From Cornus controversa (taxonomy: Eukaryota; Streptophyta; Magnoliopsida; Cornales; Cornaceae): a DNA stretch of 64,000 bases. The stretch's first letter is position 1. Each line of letters starts with the position of its first letter. Made by a program: the position numbers and the translations under genes. Positions 11,941-22,600 of this stretch are shown in pieces. Location of the stretch: NCBI GenBank assembly GCA_026545225.1, contig CM048848.1:28374806-28438805 (forward strand), written 5' to 3'. Under the pieces are notes generated by a model that ran no database searches, had not been told where the DNA came from, and worked only from the letters and a program-made list of their open reading frames with translations.

Positions 11941-12988
11941 TTACCTGTAAAGATCGGGTCTAATTTTGACCAGTTTTCTTTTTATTCATCATTTTTGTCA
12001 TAAATAAAATTTAAATGATATTTTGAATGTTTTAGATGTGAGAAACATGTTTGAAAACTTGTTTAGAGGTTCTGAAAAGTTTTGGGAGTGTTTGGCAAAA
12101 TTTGATAATTTTGGGTCAGCAGGACCCAAACAAGGGTCGGGTGGGCCTGAAAATCTAGAAAATTTATGAGAAATATTTATTTTTGGTTTTGAACAAAATG
12201 AAATGTTAAAAGAGTTAAGGAAGTGATTTCAAAGCCGTAGCCACTTTCGAAATCAAAAACAAAGGTCGGGAGGGTACGTTCAATGGCCCAGGGGCATTTC
12301 GATCATTTCGTGCCCTAGATATTTTAAATATCAGGTGGTTGAGAATTCTATTCATTCTCACAAGACAATATAGCTGGCCAAACCCTCTCTCTCACTCCCT
12401 TTTCATCATTTTTCCTTCTCTTTTCATTTCGGAGACCGCAGGCTTGGATTTGGAAGGTGCCGGTGAAGGACAACTTATTCTACGCAGCAAGGGCTTCAGT
12501 TTGAAATGAACAAAGTCAGATTTTGCTAAGGTAGAACTTAGAGGAATTATAGGGTTTTGCTCAAAAAAGTTTCAAATTCGAGGTAGATGTGTTTCTTCCT
12601 TCTTATTCATCGATTCCTAGGGTTTTGGTGAGGTTGGGACTGATTTGGGTGTGTTAACATGTATGGTAGGATGGTAGGGTTGAGTGATTTAGTCTTTCCC
12701 CTCTTATTATGTGTTTATACTTGTTGGTTTGGTTCATATTGTGTTATATAATGAATTTTGATATTATACATGCAATATGTACGATATAAGAGCATATTTA
12801 GTCATATGGTGAATTTTATGCATATGTGAATTATGTGCATAATTGTGAGCATATATGTGATTATATGTTGTTGATGAGAATGTGAAGATGTAATGCATAC
12901 TAGATTTAAATATAACAATAATGTATATTAAAGAGAATGAAAAGTATGTTATATGTTATATGTGCCTATTGTGGATGTATGTGTATAT

Positions 12989-13265
12989 CGGAGGATTGTC
13001 CAAGTGAGTCATGCATGGGGTTCAGAGTTGTCCAACCATGTTAAGGAAGTGACATAATTATCCACTAAGGTATGACTGTCGGAGTTGCCCACTCATACTA
13101 AGGCTATAATTCGGAGTTGTCCAAAATCTTGTGACCGTCAGAGTTGTTCACTCACAATGGCAAGACCAATATATTGTCTAGAATGTATGATTCTTCGGAG
13201 TTATCCAAATCATAAGGGTGTCGTCGGAGTTGTCCAACACCACATGATCGTCAGAATTGACCAAT
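12989..13265 (+). repeat. Eight irregular copies of a CGGAGTTGTCCA motif inside an LTR
   Basis: Copies begin near 12989, 13023, 13080, 13112, 13139, 13196, 13225 and 13252. Most are followed by CAW-rich variable spacers of about 15-45 bp. Variants differ by one or two bases (CAGAGTTG, CGGAGTTGCC). The even spread and LTR location suggest a subterminal or promoter repeat of the element. Confidence 0.7.
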
Positions 13266-13545
13266 CATGTCTATGTATCAGATTATGACAAAAAAAGATG
13301 TAAATATTTTGATGCTTATGTGTTTTAACTATTAAGCATGATGAATGAATTACATGTATACTTATTGAATTGCATTTGCATTGGTTTGACATGAAAACTT
13401 CATATATGTTATGTAGTGTAGCGATATCATGGTTGCATATCATGTTGGTCTGTGTCGGGTCAATGACTAGGTGGGTTGGGGCATTCCTACTGAGCTCGTT
13501 ATTTTGCTCACTTCTCTACCCCAAACCTTTTTACATATAAGGCAC

Positions 13546-15039
13546 TGATGCGTGTGTTGTGAGTGTATCAATTAAAATTACCACACTTCGCAATAGAATG
13601 AATTCTTTGCAGAATAGGGCTATCGAAAGGGGTGTCGAACCTCAGGGATTATGGTTTGAATGAGTTGGTATACGAAATTAATTCTAATTAAATTTAGAAA
13701 TGAAGGAATTCTAATTTTAATATTTAAACTAATTAAAAAACAAATAAAATAAAGCAAAGGAATAGAGAGTGTGGATAATATGAAATAAATCTAGGGTAAT
13801 TGACTTCACCACTAACTCCACAATCAATGGTCAATTGAATTAACTATGGGGAATCATATCATGCATAAATGGTGTCGGTGGCTACAAGCTCACCTCCATC
13901 CATCAAGAAGATAACATATGATTAAGGCTAAGTCATGGATTATCTTCGATTAGCATGGGCCATCTGCCTAACTACTCTACTCTAGGGTGCAGTATGGTCC
14001 ATCTTCTCTAGGTATACTCCATCAAAGCGTATAATGATATATTCAGTGATTACCATTGTGTAATAATCGCTCTCATGATCACAGAAAATAAGAGAGATTA
14101 AGTTCAATAACAACAACTAAATATCTAAGATAAGATATGAAATCATTGAAACTGAATTTATAAGACTTTTATAACTCAATTCTATAATAAGAATCCTCTA
14201 AATTACACAATCTATGCATGTATATAAAGGTCCCCAATAATTAAAATAATCAAACCATTGATACTTAATTAGAGCTACATCAAAACCCTAGTGGATGAAC
14301 TAGCCACTCATGGTAGAAGAAGAAGCTTCAACGGTTGAGGAAGAAGGCATCATCTTCATGAATTATGCGTAAGACTTCGTTCTCTAATGGTTGTCCACTT
14401 TAAAGCTTTGCAAAGTATGTCTTCAATTCTGTCCAAAGGCTCTCTAAGCTCTCCCAAAACAGCCTTCAATTTGCCACTTTATGCCTCAAGAGAATACACC
14501 AAAGTTATAATCCAATTAGGAATTAATTAGATTTTCCCGCAGCACTAATCAGGTGGATTTTTCCTACTAACTTTCGGCCCAACTTTTGACCCACTAGAAG
14601 TCTGATTCACAGAATTTTTGTGAAATACAAAAGTGTGCAGAATCAAATTTCGTTAATTAATTTAAAAATTAAGTCGATTTGAGGCTCAAAAATAACACTT
14701 TTGGCCTGTTTTTCAAAATGGGATTAAAATTGTATTAAACGCAGAATTGGGCTTTAGGCCCGTAATCTTTTTAAGCAGCTGTAATTCTCTTGGATCTCTT
14801 CCTTGGGCTGATTTGAGTTGAAATAAAGAGTTGAATGAATCCATTTGATGTAGGCTTCATCTAACCCTCTTGCATGTCATTTTTAAAAGCCCAAAATCAT
14901 GATTTTAACTGAAATAATCATTAAGGCCCTGAAAATACAGAAAATACTAAAACGAAGTAAAATCACAAAATAATTTATCACTAAGAGAATAAAATATACA
15001 AATTAAGAGACTAGAATGCGTAACATTCAACGCCGATCA
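13546..15039 (-). repeat. Solo Athila-type LTR nested in the Del/Tekay-like LTR
   Basis: Bounded by TGAT and ATCA, about 1.49 kb, flanked by GGCAC (13541-13545) and GGCAT (15040-15044), a 5-bp TSD with one mismatch. Its right third matches the LTR at 2606-4016 (shared CCTTGGGCTGATTTGAGTT, ACTGAAATAATCATTAAGGC, GTAACATTCAACGCC), which sets the minus orientation. No internal domain or second LTR is present, so it is a solo LTR left by recombination. Confidence 0.82.
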
Positions 15040-15777
15040 GGCATCGATGACGGACGAGACTTGAGTGGCTAAGTGGAACTCTTAGTAGTATTTTGAGATA
15101 CTTTTGATGTTGTGTATATTGCTATCCATGCTGGTTTGTGGCATGTTGATACGTCTTTAATGTTGCAATTATGGACAAGGAACTTGCATTTCATGTAGAT
15201 TCTCTTATGAAAATCATGTGGACAATTGTGGGTTTTGGAGATTTGCTTAATGAAATGTGTGATTTGGATTAAATGTATGAGATTTACAGTTTTGTAGCAT
15301 TCAATTATGTTGCGATGTTGTATGGATGGATTTATAGATTTATAATGTGCTTGACATGAATGGTTTAGTTGGTGATCACTTTTAAAATTCTGCAGAACTT
15401 TGCATTCGAGAGATTAAGATGCATCGAAATCCAGTGATGCATCGAAGCTCCAAGGACAATGTATCGTAATAATGTTAGAAATTTGGGTTGAAAAGTAGCA
15501 TATTTTGCATGATATTACAACGCATCTATGGTATATTGTAATCTATGGGAAAGTTTGACAGTTTAGATGTGTTTGGACATGTATGTGAGGTAAAGTGTGA
15601 GGCCCATTGGAATTAGTTGGTGTTAAGTTGTACATATGTACGTATATGTACGTGATTGAGCTTCTGTGGTAATTAAAGGTTAAGATATTTCATTAGGACT
15701 TAATGGATGGGTTCACTTTTGGGATTTGAGTTCAGAGACGGAGTCTCCAGTGTATCAAAAATCGGGGCATGACAACT

Positions 15778-15789
15778 TGGTATCAGAGC
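15778..15789 (+). other. Primer-binding site, initiator tRNA-Met type
   Basis: TGGTATCAGAGC three bases after the LTR end at 15774. Confidence 0.88.
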
Positions 15790-15854
15790 ATGATATCAGA
15801 GTGAGATTGTTGATGTGAGGTGATGACATATAATTCAATCACTCTCATTTTCGG

Positions 15855-15877
15855 GTATCAAAAATTGGTGCGTGACA
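15855..15877 (+). repeat. Terminal 23 bp of the deleted 3' LTR
   Basis: This stretch matches the last 23 bp of the 5' LTR (15752-15774) at 20 of 23 positions and is followed directly by the TSD TTACC. Confidence 0.75.
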
Positions 15878-15882
15878 TTACC

Positions 15883-16690
15883 ACTTCTCTTCGGATTACT
15901 AGTTTTGACCAATTCCTTAGTGGGAAGAGAAAGTTCGGCCGAAATTCTTCAAGCTTTCGACTTTCGACGCATATTGGTGACAATGCCAAATTAGGGGTTA
16001 ATCCTTCCCTATGTCCTTCAAAATGTAGATATTAAACCCTAAATCCTAACGAGAATGTTACAGTAGCACTTCGGATAGGCTACTCCTAAAGAAGAACATG
16101 TACACTTGGTCTAACAATTTGCATGTATATCAATACAAAATGGGTTGAGCTTTAAATGCGTACCAGTAGTAGCATGTCCTTAGCGTCGTGATGAGTTGAG
16201 CTTTCAAGACAAAGAAGTAGCACTTCGTATTCTTTGATGGCGTCGGAGCATGGACATAGAAAATTATTTTGGGAGGGATTCTGAATTTGTTGAAATCGAT
16301 TTCTTCAAATTGGTTTTGCAACCAACTGTGTCTCGATTACAAAATTGAAAGATATGTGCACAATGAGCGTTAATGGAAGATATAAGCGGAGTTAGGAATT
16401 CGATTAAAAAATTTGGCCAAATTATGAGGAGAGGTGCCCCATTGTAGACCTTTTGTTCCGGACCGGAGGTAACCCGTCCAATATTAAAGCGAACCCCTCC
16501 CGTTATATTCCATGTTCACAGGATCAACAAAAGATAGGACACGTGGATGCATACAGTGAGCCTTCCCAAAATTCAACCCGGCGCATTTTATCAAACACGA
16601 GTTTCATAGCACATTCCTCCTCCAACTTTGGCGGCGGTGCTCTCTAGCTTCCACCACGACCCACTCAAATATACCTGCCAAACCACCATA
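15883..16690 (+). promoter_or_regulatory. Upstream region and 5' UTR side of gene 1
   Basis: About 800 bp between the retroelement's TSD and the chosen ATG of gene 1. No coding sequence was seen. The only clear cis element is the G-box listed separately. The base composition rises in G+C from about 16430 onward, towards exon 1. Transcription start was not determined. Confidence 0.5.
16540..16545 (+). promoter_or_regulatory. G-box (CACGTG)
   Basis: CACGTG in the context GGACACGTGGAT, about 145 bp before the ATG of gene 1. Plant bZIP and bHLH factors in light and ABA responses bind such sites. Use here is inferred. Confidence 0.45.
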
Positions 16691-19600
16691 ATGTCTATTA
16701 CTCTCTCTCCACCTCCACTTTCTCTCTCGTCCAACCTCTATTCCCATGCGTCTCATCGCACTGCCCTCCATCCTCCCATGGCTATCCTGCGCCACCTGAA
16801 CCACCGCCCCCGCCTCGCCTCCTTCGCCGCCGCCGCTCTCCGCCAAGACACCACCGTCTGGACCCCGGCACCTCTAGCCGAGGTCCAACCCGTCGCCGAG
16901 TCCCTATTCCACATCACTATCGACGTCTCCGATTCCCCTGATCTCGTTTCCTCCCACACTCTTGCCGGACAGTATCTGCAGCTACGGCTGCCGGACGTCG
17001 CGAAGCCATCGTTCCTTGCCATAGCGTCTCCACCGTCGCTGGCGGCGACGAGAGGCGCGTTCGAGTTCTTGGTGAAGAGCGTGGCGGGTTCTACGGCGGA
17101 GCTTCTCTGTGGGCTCCAGAAAGGGGATGTTGTTGATTTGAGTCAGGTCATGGGCAAGGGATTCGATATCGATCGATTACCGCCTCAGGATTATCCGACT
17201 GTTCTGATTTTCGCCACTGGATCTGGAATTAGGTGAACCTTCTAATCAAATCAATTCAGTTATTACCTTTGAGTTTGGATGTCCTCCGAATTTGGATGCA
17301 TGAATTGTAAGAAATGCTGCTAATTGGTGTGCACACACACAAATGCGTAAGAGCGCGCGCACACATATATTTGTTGAGCACTTATATTTTGCTTTGATTA
17401 GGCAATTTGAGTTCAAAACTATGATTTGCTCATTCTAAGATCGACCCAAGGTGTTGGGAAGGGAGCCTATTTAAAATATAGAAGGACAACACTCTTTTTG
17501 TTGGTGAAATAGTCCTTGTTGGGATTTTTTGGTCCATTTGAAAGGAGGGAGAGCTTCTCCTGTGAGGAGCCTACCATGTTGACCATCTTGTGATGAAAGA
17601 CCACTCATCACAAATGTTATCATTGTCAGTTTCAGAAGCAGTGTAATTGCCCAATCTAGGAAGCACAGATACTGGAGCACCGTACTAGTATTGTGTTCAT
17701 GTTGGATACCGATATTCGGATACACAAGGATACATGTTCGATATTTTCTAAACGTATCCATAATTTAAAAATATATATATATATAACACGTATCCGATAC
17801 TTCGATCACGTATTTGATGCTTCTTAGATATTTCAGAACACATTTAACAAGATTTGAGCATTAAAAATGTAAGTTTTTCGACATTATAATGTCATAGTAT
17901 AATTGTTCAGAAAAGTATAAAATTTTATTCAAAAAAGAAGTGTTGAGATATATATCACTATTTAGTCCAAATTTATCAATGCAATATAACTCCCAACTCT
18001 TATTTTGTTTGTTAATCATAATATTTTATAAAGAAATGTTAATAACAATATATATAACATAAACAATTATTATTTAAATTACATATATATTGATTTTTGT
18101 ACATATCTAGGTTTATAAAAACATATATTTTGTCGTGTCCTTGCATGTCTGTATCCTATTTTGTAAGAATTTGCCGTATTGTTGAAACTCGTATTTGTAT
18201 TGTATGGTGTTTGCATCCCATGTCCGTATTCACACTTCACAGTGCCCAACTTCTTTTCATCCTATAATTGTGGTTATCACGCTCACCCACAATTTCTTTC
18301 TCCATCTCCCCCCCTCTCCCTCTCACTATCTACATCTCTCTCTCTCTTTTCAATTGGTATTTCTTCCTCAACATCCCCTACTCTATTGTGCTTTGACTTA
18401 GTTGTACATATTCATATACTCATCTCCATATCTATATAATTTGATATCATAGTTTTTAGAGAGTACTTCAATCACATCTTAAGGGAATGATAAGACTCGC
18501 ACCTAGACTCTGTTACGTCAAAGTATACCTAAGTCCCAAATTAGAACTAGAGAGGGTTGAATAGGTATTCTTGTAATTATAATGAATTATAACAAAAATT
18601 TAAAAATCATTGTTGCACAAATCAATCACAACAATAACAAATAACATGAATTAAAACAGAAAGTATTTTTTTTTTTGGATATGTAAAGCAGAGAGTAAAT
18701 TTGAAGCATTTATATACAAGAACACAAAATTTACATGAAAAACCTCATAGGGAAAAACCATGACACCTTAGGCCAAGCAGGAACGATTCAGGAACAATCC
18801 AGTATGAAGAAAATGTTACAACTCTAGGCATCAGACTCACCTAAGTTACTTTGATGTAGACTTACTCTAGATGTTCTCTACGAACTCTGCTCCTGTCGAT
18901 CAACAAATTCACTCATCATGCGACCAGCCTTTTCCTTTATGGTGGTTCTCCTTTGCTAGATGTCTAAACTCACTGTTCTTTGATAATGTGAAACATGGTA
19001 TTGATATCACTGAAGCTTTTGAGTTTAATGAACCAACACTCATAATAAATAATTCACCATTTAATTAAAGTATGATAAACGATGAAAAGAAAGAGATTAT
19101 AGGCCAAGTCCAATGCATGGGACTTTCGCCATTTTGGGATCTAGGGAAGGTCAGATATATGCAGTCTTACCTCCGCATCTAGAGAGAGTTATTTTCCGTT
19201 TCGAACCCGTGACCTCTAAGTCACAATGGAGCAACTTTACCGTTGCGCCGAGGCCCACCCTCAATGAAAAAAAAGAGATATGCTCTAAAAATTGCCTAGG
19301 TGTATCTGGGAATGCTAATACGCTCTATTATTCTTGGGGTTATTGGTTTTGAGGCCTTGAGGATGTTTATATATCTTTTTGAGTTGGACAAATTAGGGTT
19401 TTAAAGTTCATAACGAAATAGGAAACAATATTTGCAGGGTCTAATCGATCCATCAATTGGGTCAGTCAATCAGGACCGGTTGATTGACTCGATAGAGCAA
19501 GTGCCTCGTTCAAATAAATGCTTAGTGTTTCAATTTAAAAATAGTTCTATCCATTCATCATGCATGCAAGACAAGGCACTCTAAATAAGATATGTGATAT

Positions 19601-22600
19601 GAATGCTTAAATAAAAACCCTATTTGGCGAGGTTAATACATGTGAGGTGTTTTTACCTTGTTGAAATTTTGATTTCACTTCATTTAAACCTTTTGATCAA
19701 AAGGTAATACATAAACCTAATTAACTAAACTAACTTTTTAAAAAGTTAAATAAACTGAAACTTAAAATGCTTAAACTCTATTTTATATTGAAATTTGGCA
19801 ACCTAAGTTCTATGACCTAACAACATCAACCAACCAAAAGAATGCTTACTGATTCTCGTGCTGATATATTAATTTTTACAAATAATTCCTTCTCTTTCAA
19901 ACATGAAATAGAATTAGGGCTTCTTTTTAGAGACTCTTCAAATGACAATATGCATGCCTTTACTTATATAATAACTTTTATCTCGAGGGTATAAAACTTC
20001 CTCTGTTATGTCAAGTCAAATGCCTTGTATATTTGGAGGAGTATTGCTGGAACTGGAAAAGTGAGAAAGTTTTTTATCTCCAAAATAGAATGACCAATTA
20101 ATATAAGGATCATTGTGGGTATGGAGGAATGTGATTTTACTTAAATTTTCTAACTGAGGGTCCAATTTTTCAATGACCTCGCCTTTCATCTTCACTAAGT
20201 TGGAAGTTTAAGAAAATAATTCCTTCTAGTCCTCGTGATTGCATGACCTAAGATTTCTCAATGATACAAGTAAGCTCTTAACCCAATGCTATCCATTTTT
20301 TAAACCATAGCTATACATGTTTCTTATATGATTTCATAATGTCCTTTGGAGTTAAATTTTCCAATTGGCTTTTTTGAATGAAGTCTCCAATTGCAGACTT
20401 GGATCCCTTGTTTTTGGAATCATTAGTATTGAATTCAGTTGGTTTCAAAAAATCATAGCGGGGTGGAGTTTCAATAGGCTGTTTGATCTTTCACTATAAT
20501 ATAGTGTCTTTATTTACAATTTTAAGCTGTGAAAATTAAATATGCTTTTTTTTAGTGCGTATTATCTTACTAATGAAGGGATCATAATCATCGTCATTAT
20601 CCTTGTCTTGGTCCCATATAGATGGGGTCGGTCACATGAATTCTCTGTCTCCAATCTTTTCTACATGCCATTTCGCCTACTATATTTAACATTTTAAAGT
20701 CATTTTTAATAACATCATCCAATGTTATCTTTGGACGCCCTCTCCGTCTCTTATCTTTTATGACAACTAGTCTTTCTCATTTGACTAGCGTGTCTCTAGG
20801 TCTCCGATGTATATGTCCAAACCATCTAAGTCTATACTTCTCTCGAATTTTCTCACTAATGGATGCCACCCCTAATTTTTCTCTCACACTTTCATTAGTG
20901 ACCATATTTCTTCTAGTCACTCCACTCATCCATCTTAACATTCTCATTTCTGCTACATGAAGGTATTGTTCTTGTTTCTTTTTTAGGGACCAACACTCCA
21001 CTCCATACAACATAGTTGGTTTAATAACGGTCCTATAGAATGTTCCTTGTAGCCTGTGTTATTCTTTTATTAATTAAAATCCCACTAGCTTATCTCCATT
21101 CGATCTAACCTGTTTCTAACCTGTTTCATTTCTACTAGTTATATCACCATCTATCTCTCTATTCTTTTGTATTATCGATCCTAGATATCGACAATGGTTG
21201 TTTTGAGTAATCTTTTGTTTTTGAAGTGTCATCATTATATTATCAATGTCCAAGTCTTTATTCAGTTTACACTCCATATACTCGGTTTTAGTTCGATTAA
21301 TTCTTAATCCTTTCGATTCTAAAGCATTTATCCACATTTCTAGTTTTACTATTAAGTTCTCTTTAGAGTTATCTAAGAGCACTATATCATCGACAAACAT
21401 CATGCACCATGGAATCTCGTTTTGGAACTCTTTTGTTATTTTACCTAAGATTATTGCAAATAGATATGAGCTTAGCATCGACCCTTGGTGCAATCTTACG
21501 TTTATGGAGAACTCACTAGTTTCACCACACGTGGTACAGACTTTAGTTTTTGTGTTGATATACATATCTTGGATACTTTTTATGATTTGTATAGGGATTT
21601 GTTTTCTTTGTAAAGCCCACCAAATTATATCTCTTGGACGCTATCATATGCTTTTTCTAAGTCTATAAAAACCACATGCAAGTCTTGTTGCTTACTCCTG
21701 CATGCTTCAACTAATTGTCTAAGGGGTCTATAGCTTCCTTTGTGGATCTATCCGGCACGAATCCGAATTAGTTTTCGGATACCATGGATTCCTTCCTTAG
21801 TCTTTGTTCTATTACTCTTTATTTTTATAAATTGGTACTATTGTACTTTTTCTCCACTCATTAGCATCATGCCAGTTCTACATGTATGTTATCCGGCCTA
21901 CCACTTTATTACTCCCCATCTTCTCAAGTGTGTCTTCTACTTGCTGATTTTATTTATCATTCCCATGTTAAATTCATTCCTTCTACTTCTTCTCCAGCGT
22001 AGTCCTCATTTAATAGATTTTGAAAATAATTTTCCATCTAATTAATATATCGCTTTATTTGAGTAATATTGTGTTATTTGGGTCATTTATACATCTAATT
22101 TGATTTAGGTCTTTAGTTGATCTATCTCGATTCTTTTCTAATTTATAAATAATTTTTTTGCCCTCTTTTGTGCCTTAGTTTTTCATATAAGACATTTACT
22201 GATTTTTTCTTAGCTTTGCTTACTATCTTCTTTGCTACACATTTGAGTTTATTATGTGTCTAGTCTTCCTGTTGCCTACATTTTTGCCATGCTTTAAAGC
22301 TTTTTCTCTTTTGTTTAATTATTTGTTGCACTTCCTCACAACACCACCATGTCTCTTTCTCAATGAACTTCTCTTCTTTGGTTTCACCCAAAATTTCTTT
22401 CGCCTTATCACCAATATAATTTGCCATTTTGAGCCCAATACAAGTTATTTACATCATCATTTCAATCCCATTGCTTGTCCTTTAATATTTGTTCTTTAAA
22501 CATGGTTGCTTTACTACCTTTCAATTCTTTCCACTTAATGTTTTTATGTCATTTTTTTTTTAATATATTTAAACCCTCTAATTAATATGTCTAAAATTAC

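Larger units (their letters stand above)
11946..15774 (+). repeat. 5' LTR of the Del/Tekay-like element, interrupted
   Basis: Starts TGTAAAGATCGGG and ends CGGGGCATGACA. Subtracting the nested insertion and its duplicated target (about 1.5 kb) leaves about 2.33 kb. It contains eight copies of a CGGAGTTGTCCA-like motif (12989-13265). Confidence 0.78.
11941..15882 (+). mobile_element. Del/Tekay-like gypsy element, mostly deleted, with nested solo LTR
   Basis: The TSD TTACC occurs at 11941-11945 and again at 15878-15882. Between them are one long LTR (11946-15774, split by another element), a tRNA-Met primer site, about 65 bp of leader, and then only the last 23 bp of the second LTR. All coding sequence is gone, so a single internal deletion joined the leader to the 3' LTR terminus. 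LTR size (about 2.3 kb net) and its internal short repeats resemble Del/Tekay chromoviruses; the clade is inferred without coding sequence. Confidence 0.8.

Noticed and set aside
16628-16690. Upstream extension of gene 1 exon 1 to 16628
   Set aside because: That frame starts with TTG, not ATG. The first ATG in frame is 16691, and MSITLSPPPL fits the start of the family.
16604-17022. Two long minus-strand frames opposite exon 1
   Set aside because: They are G+C-driven shadows of the real exon, which is proved by its conserved domains and splice junction.
21246-22499. Plus-strand hydrophobic frames read as membrane proteins
   Set aside because: They are complements of the minus-strand RTE LINE polymerase; hydrophobicity is an artefact of its A/T-rich reverse strand.
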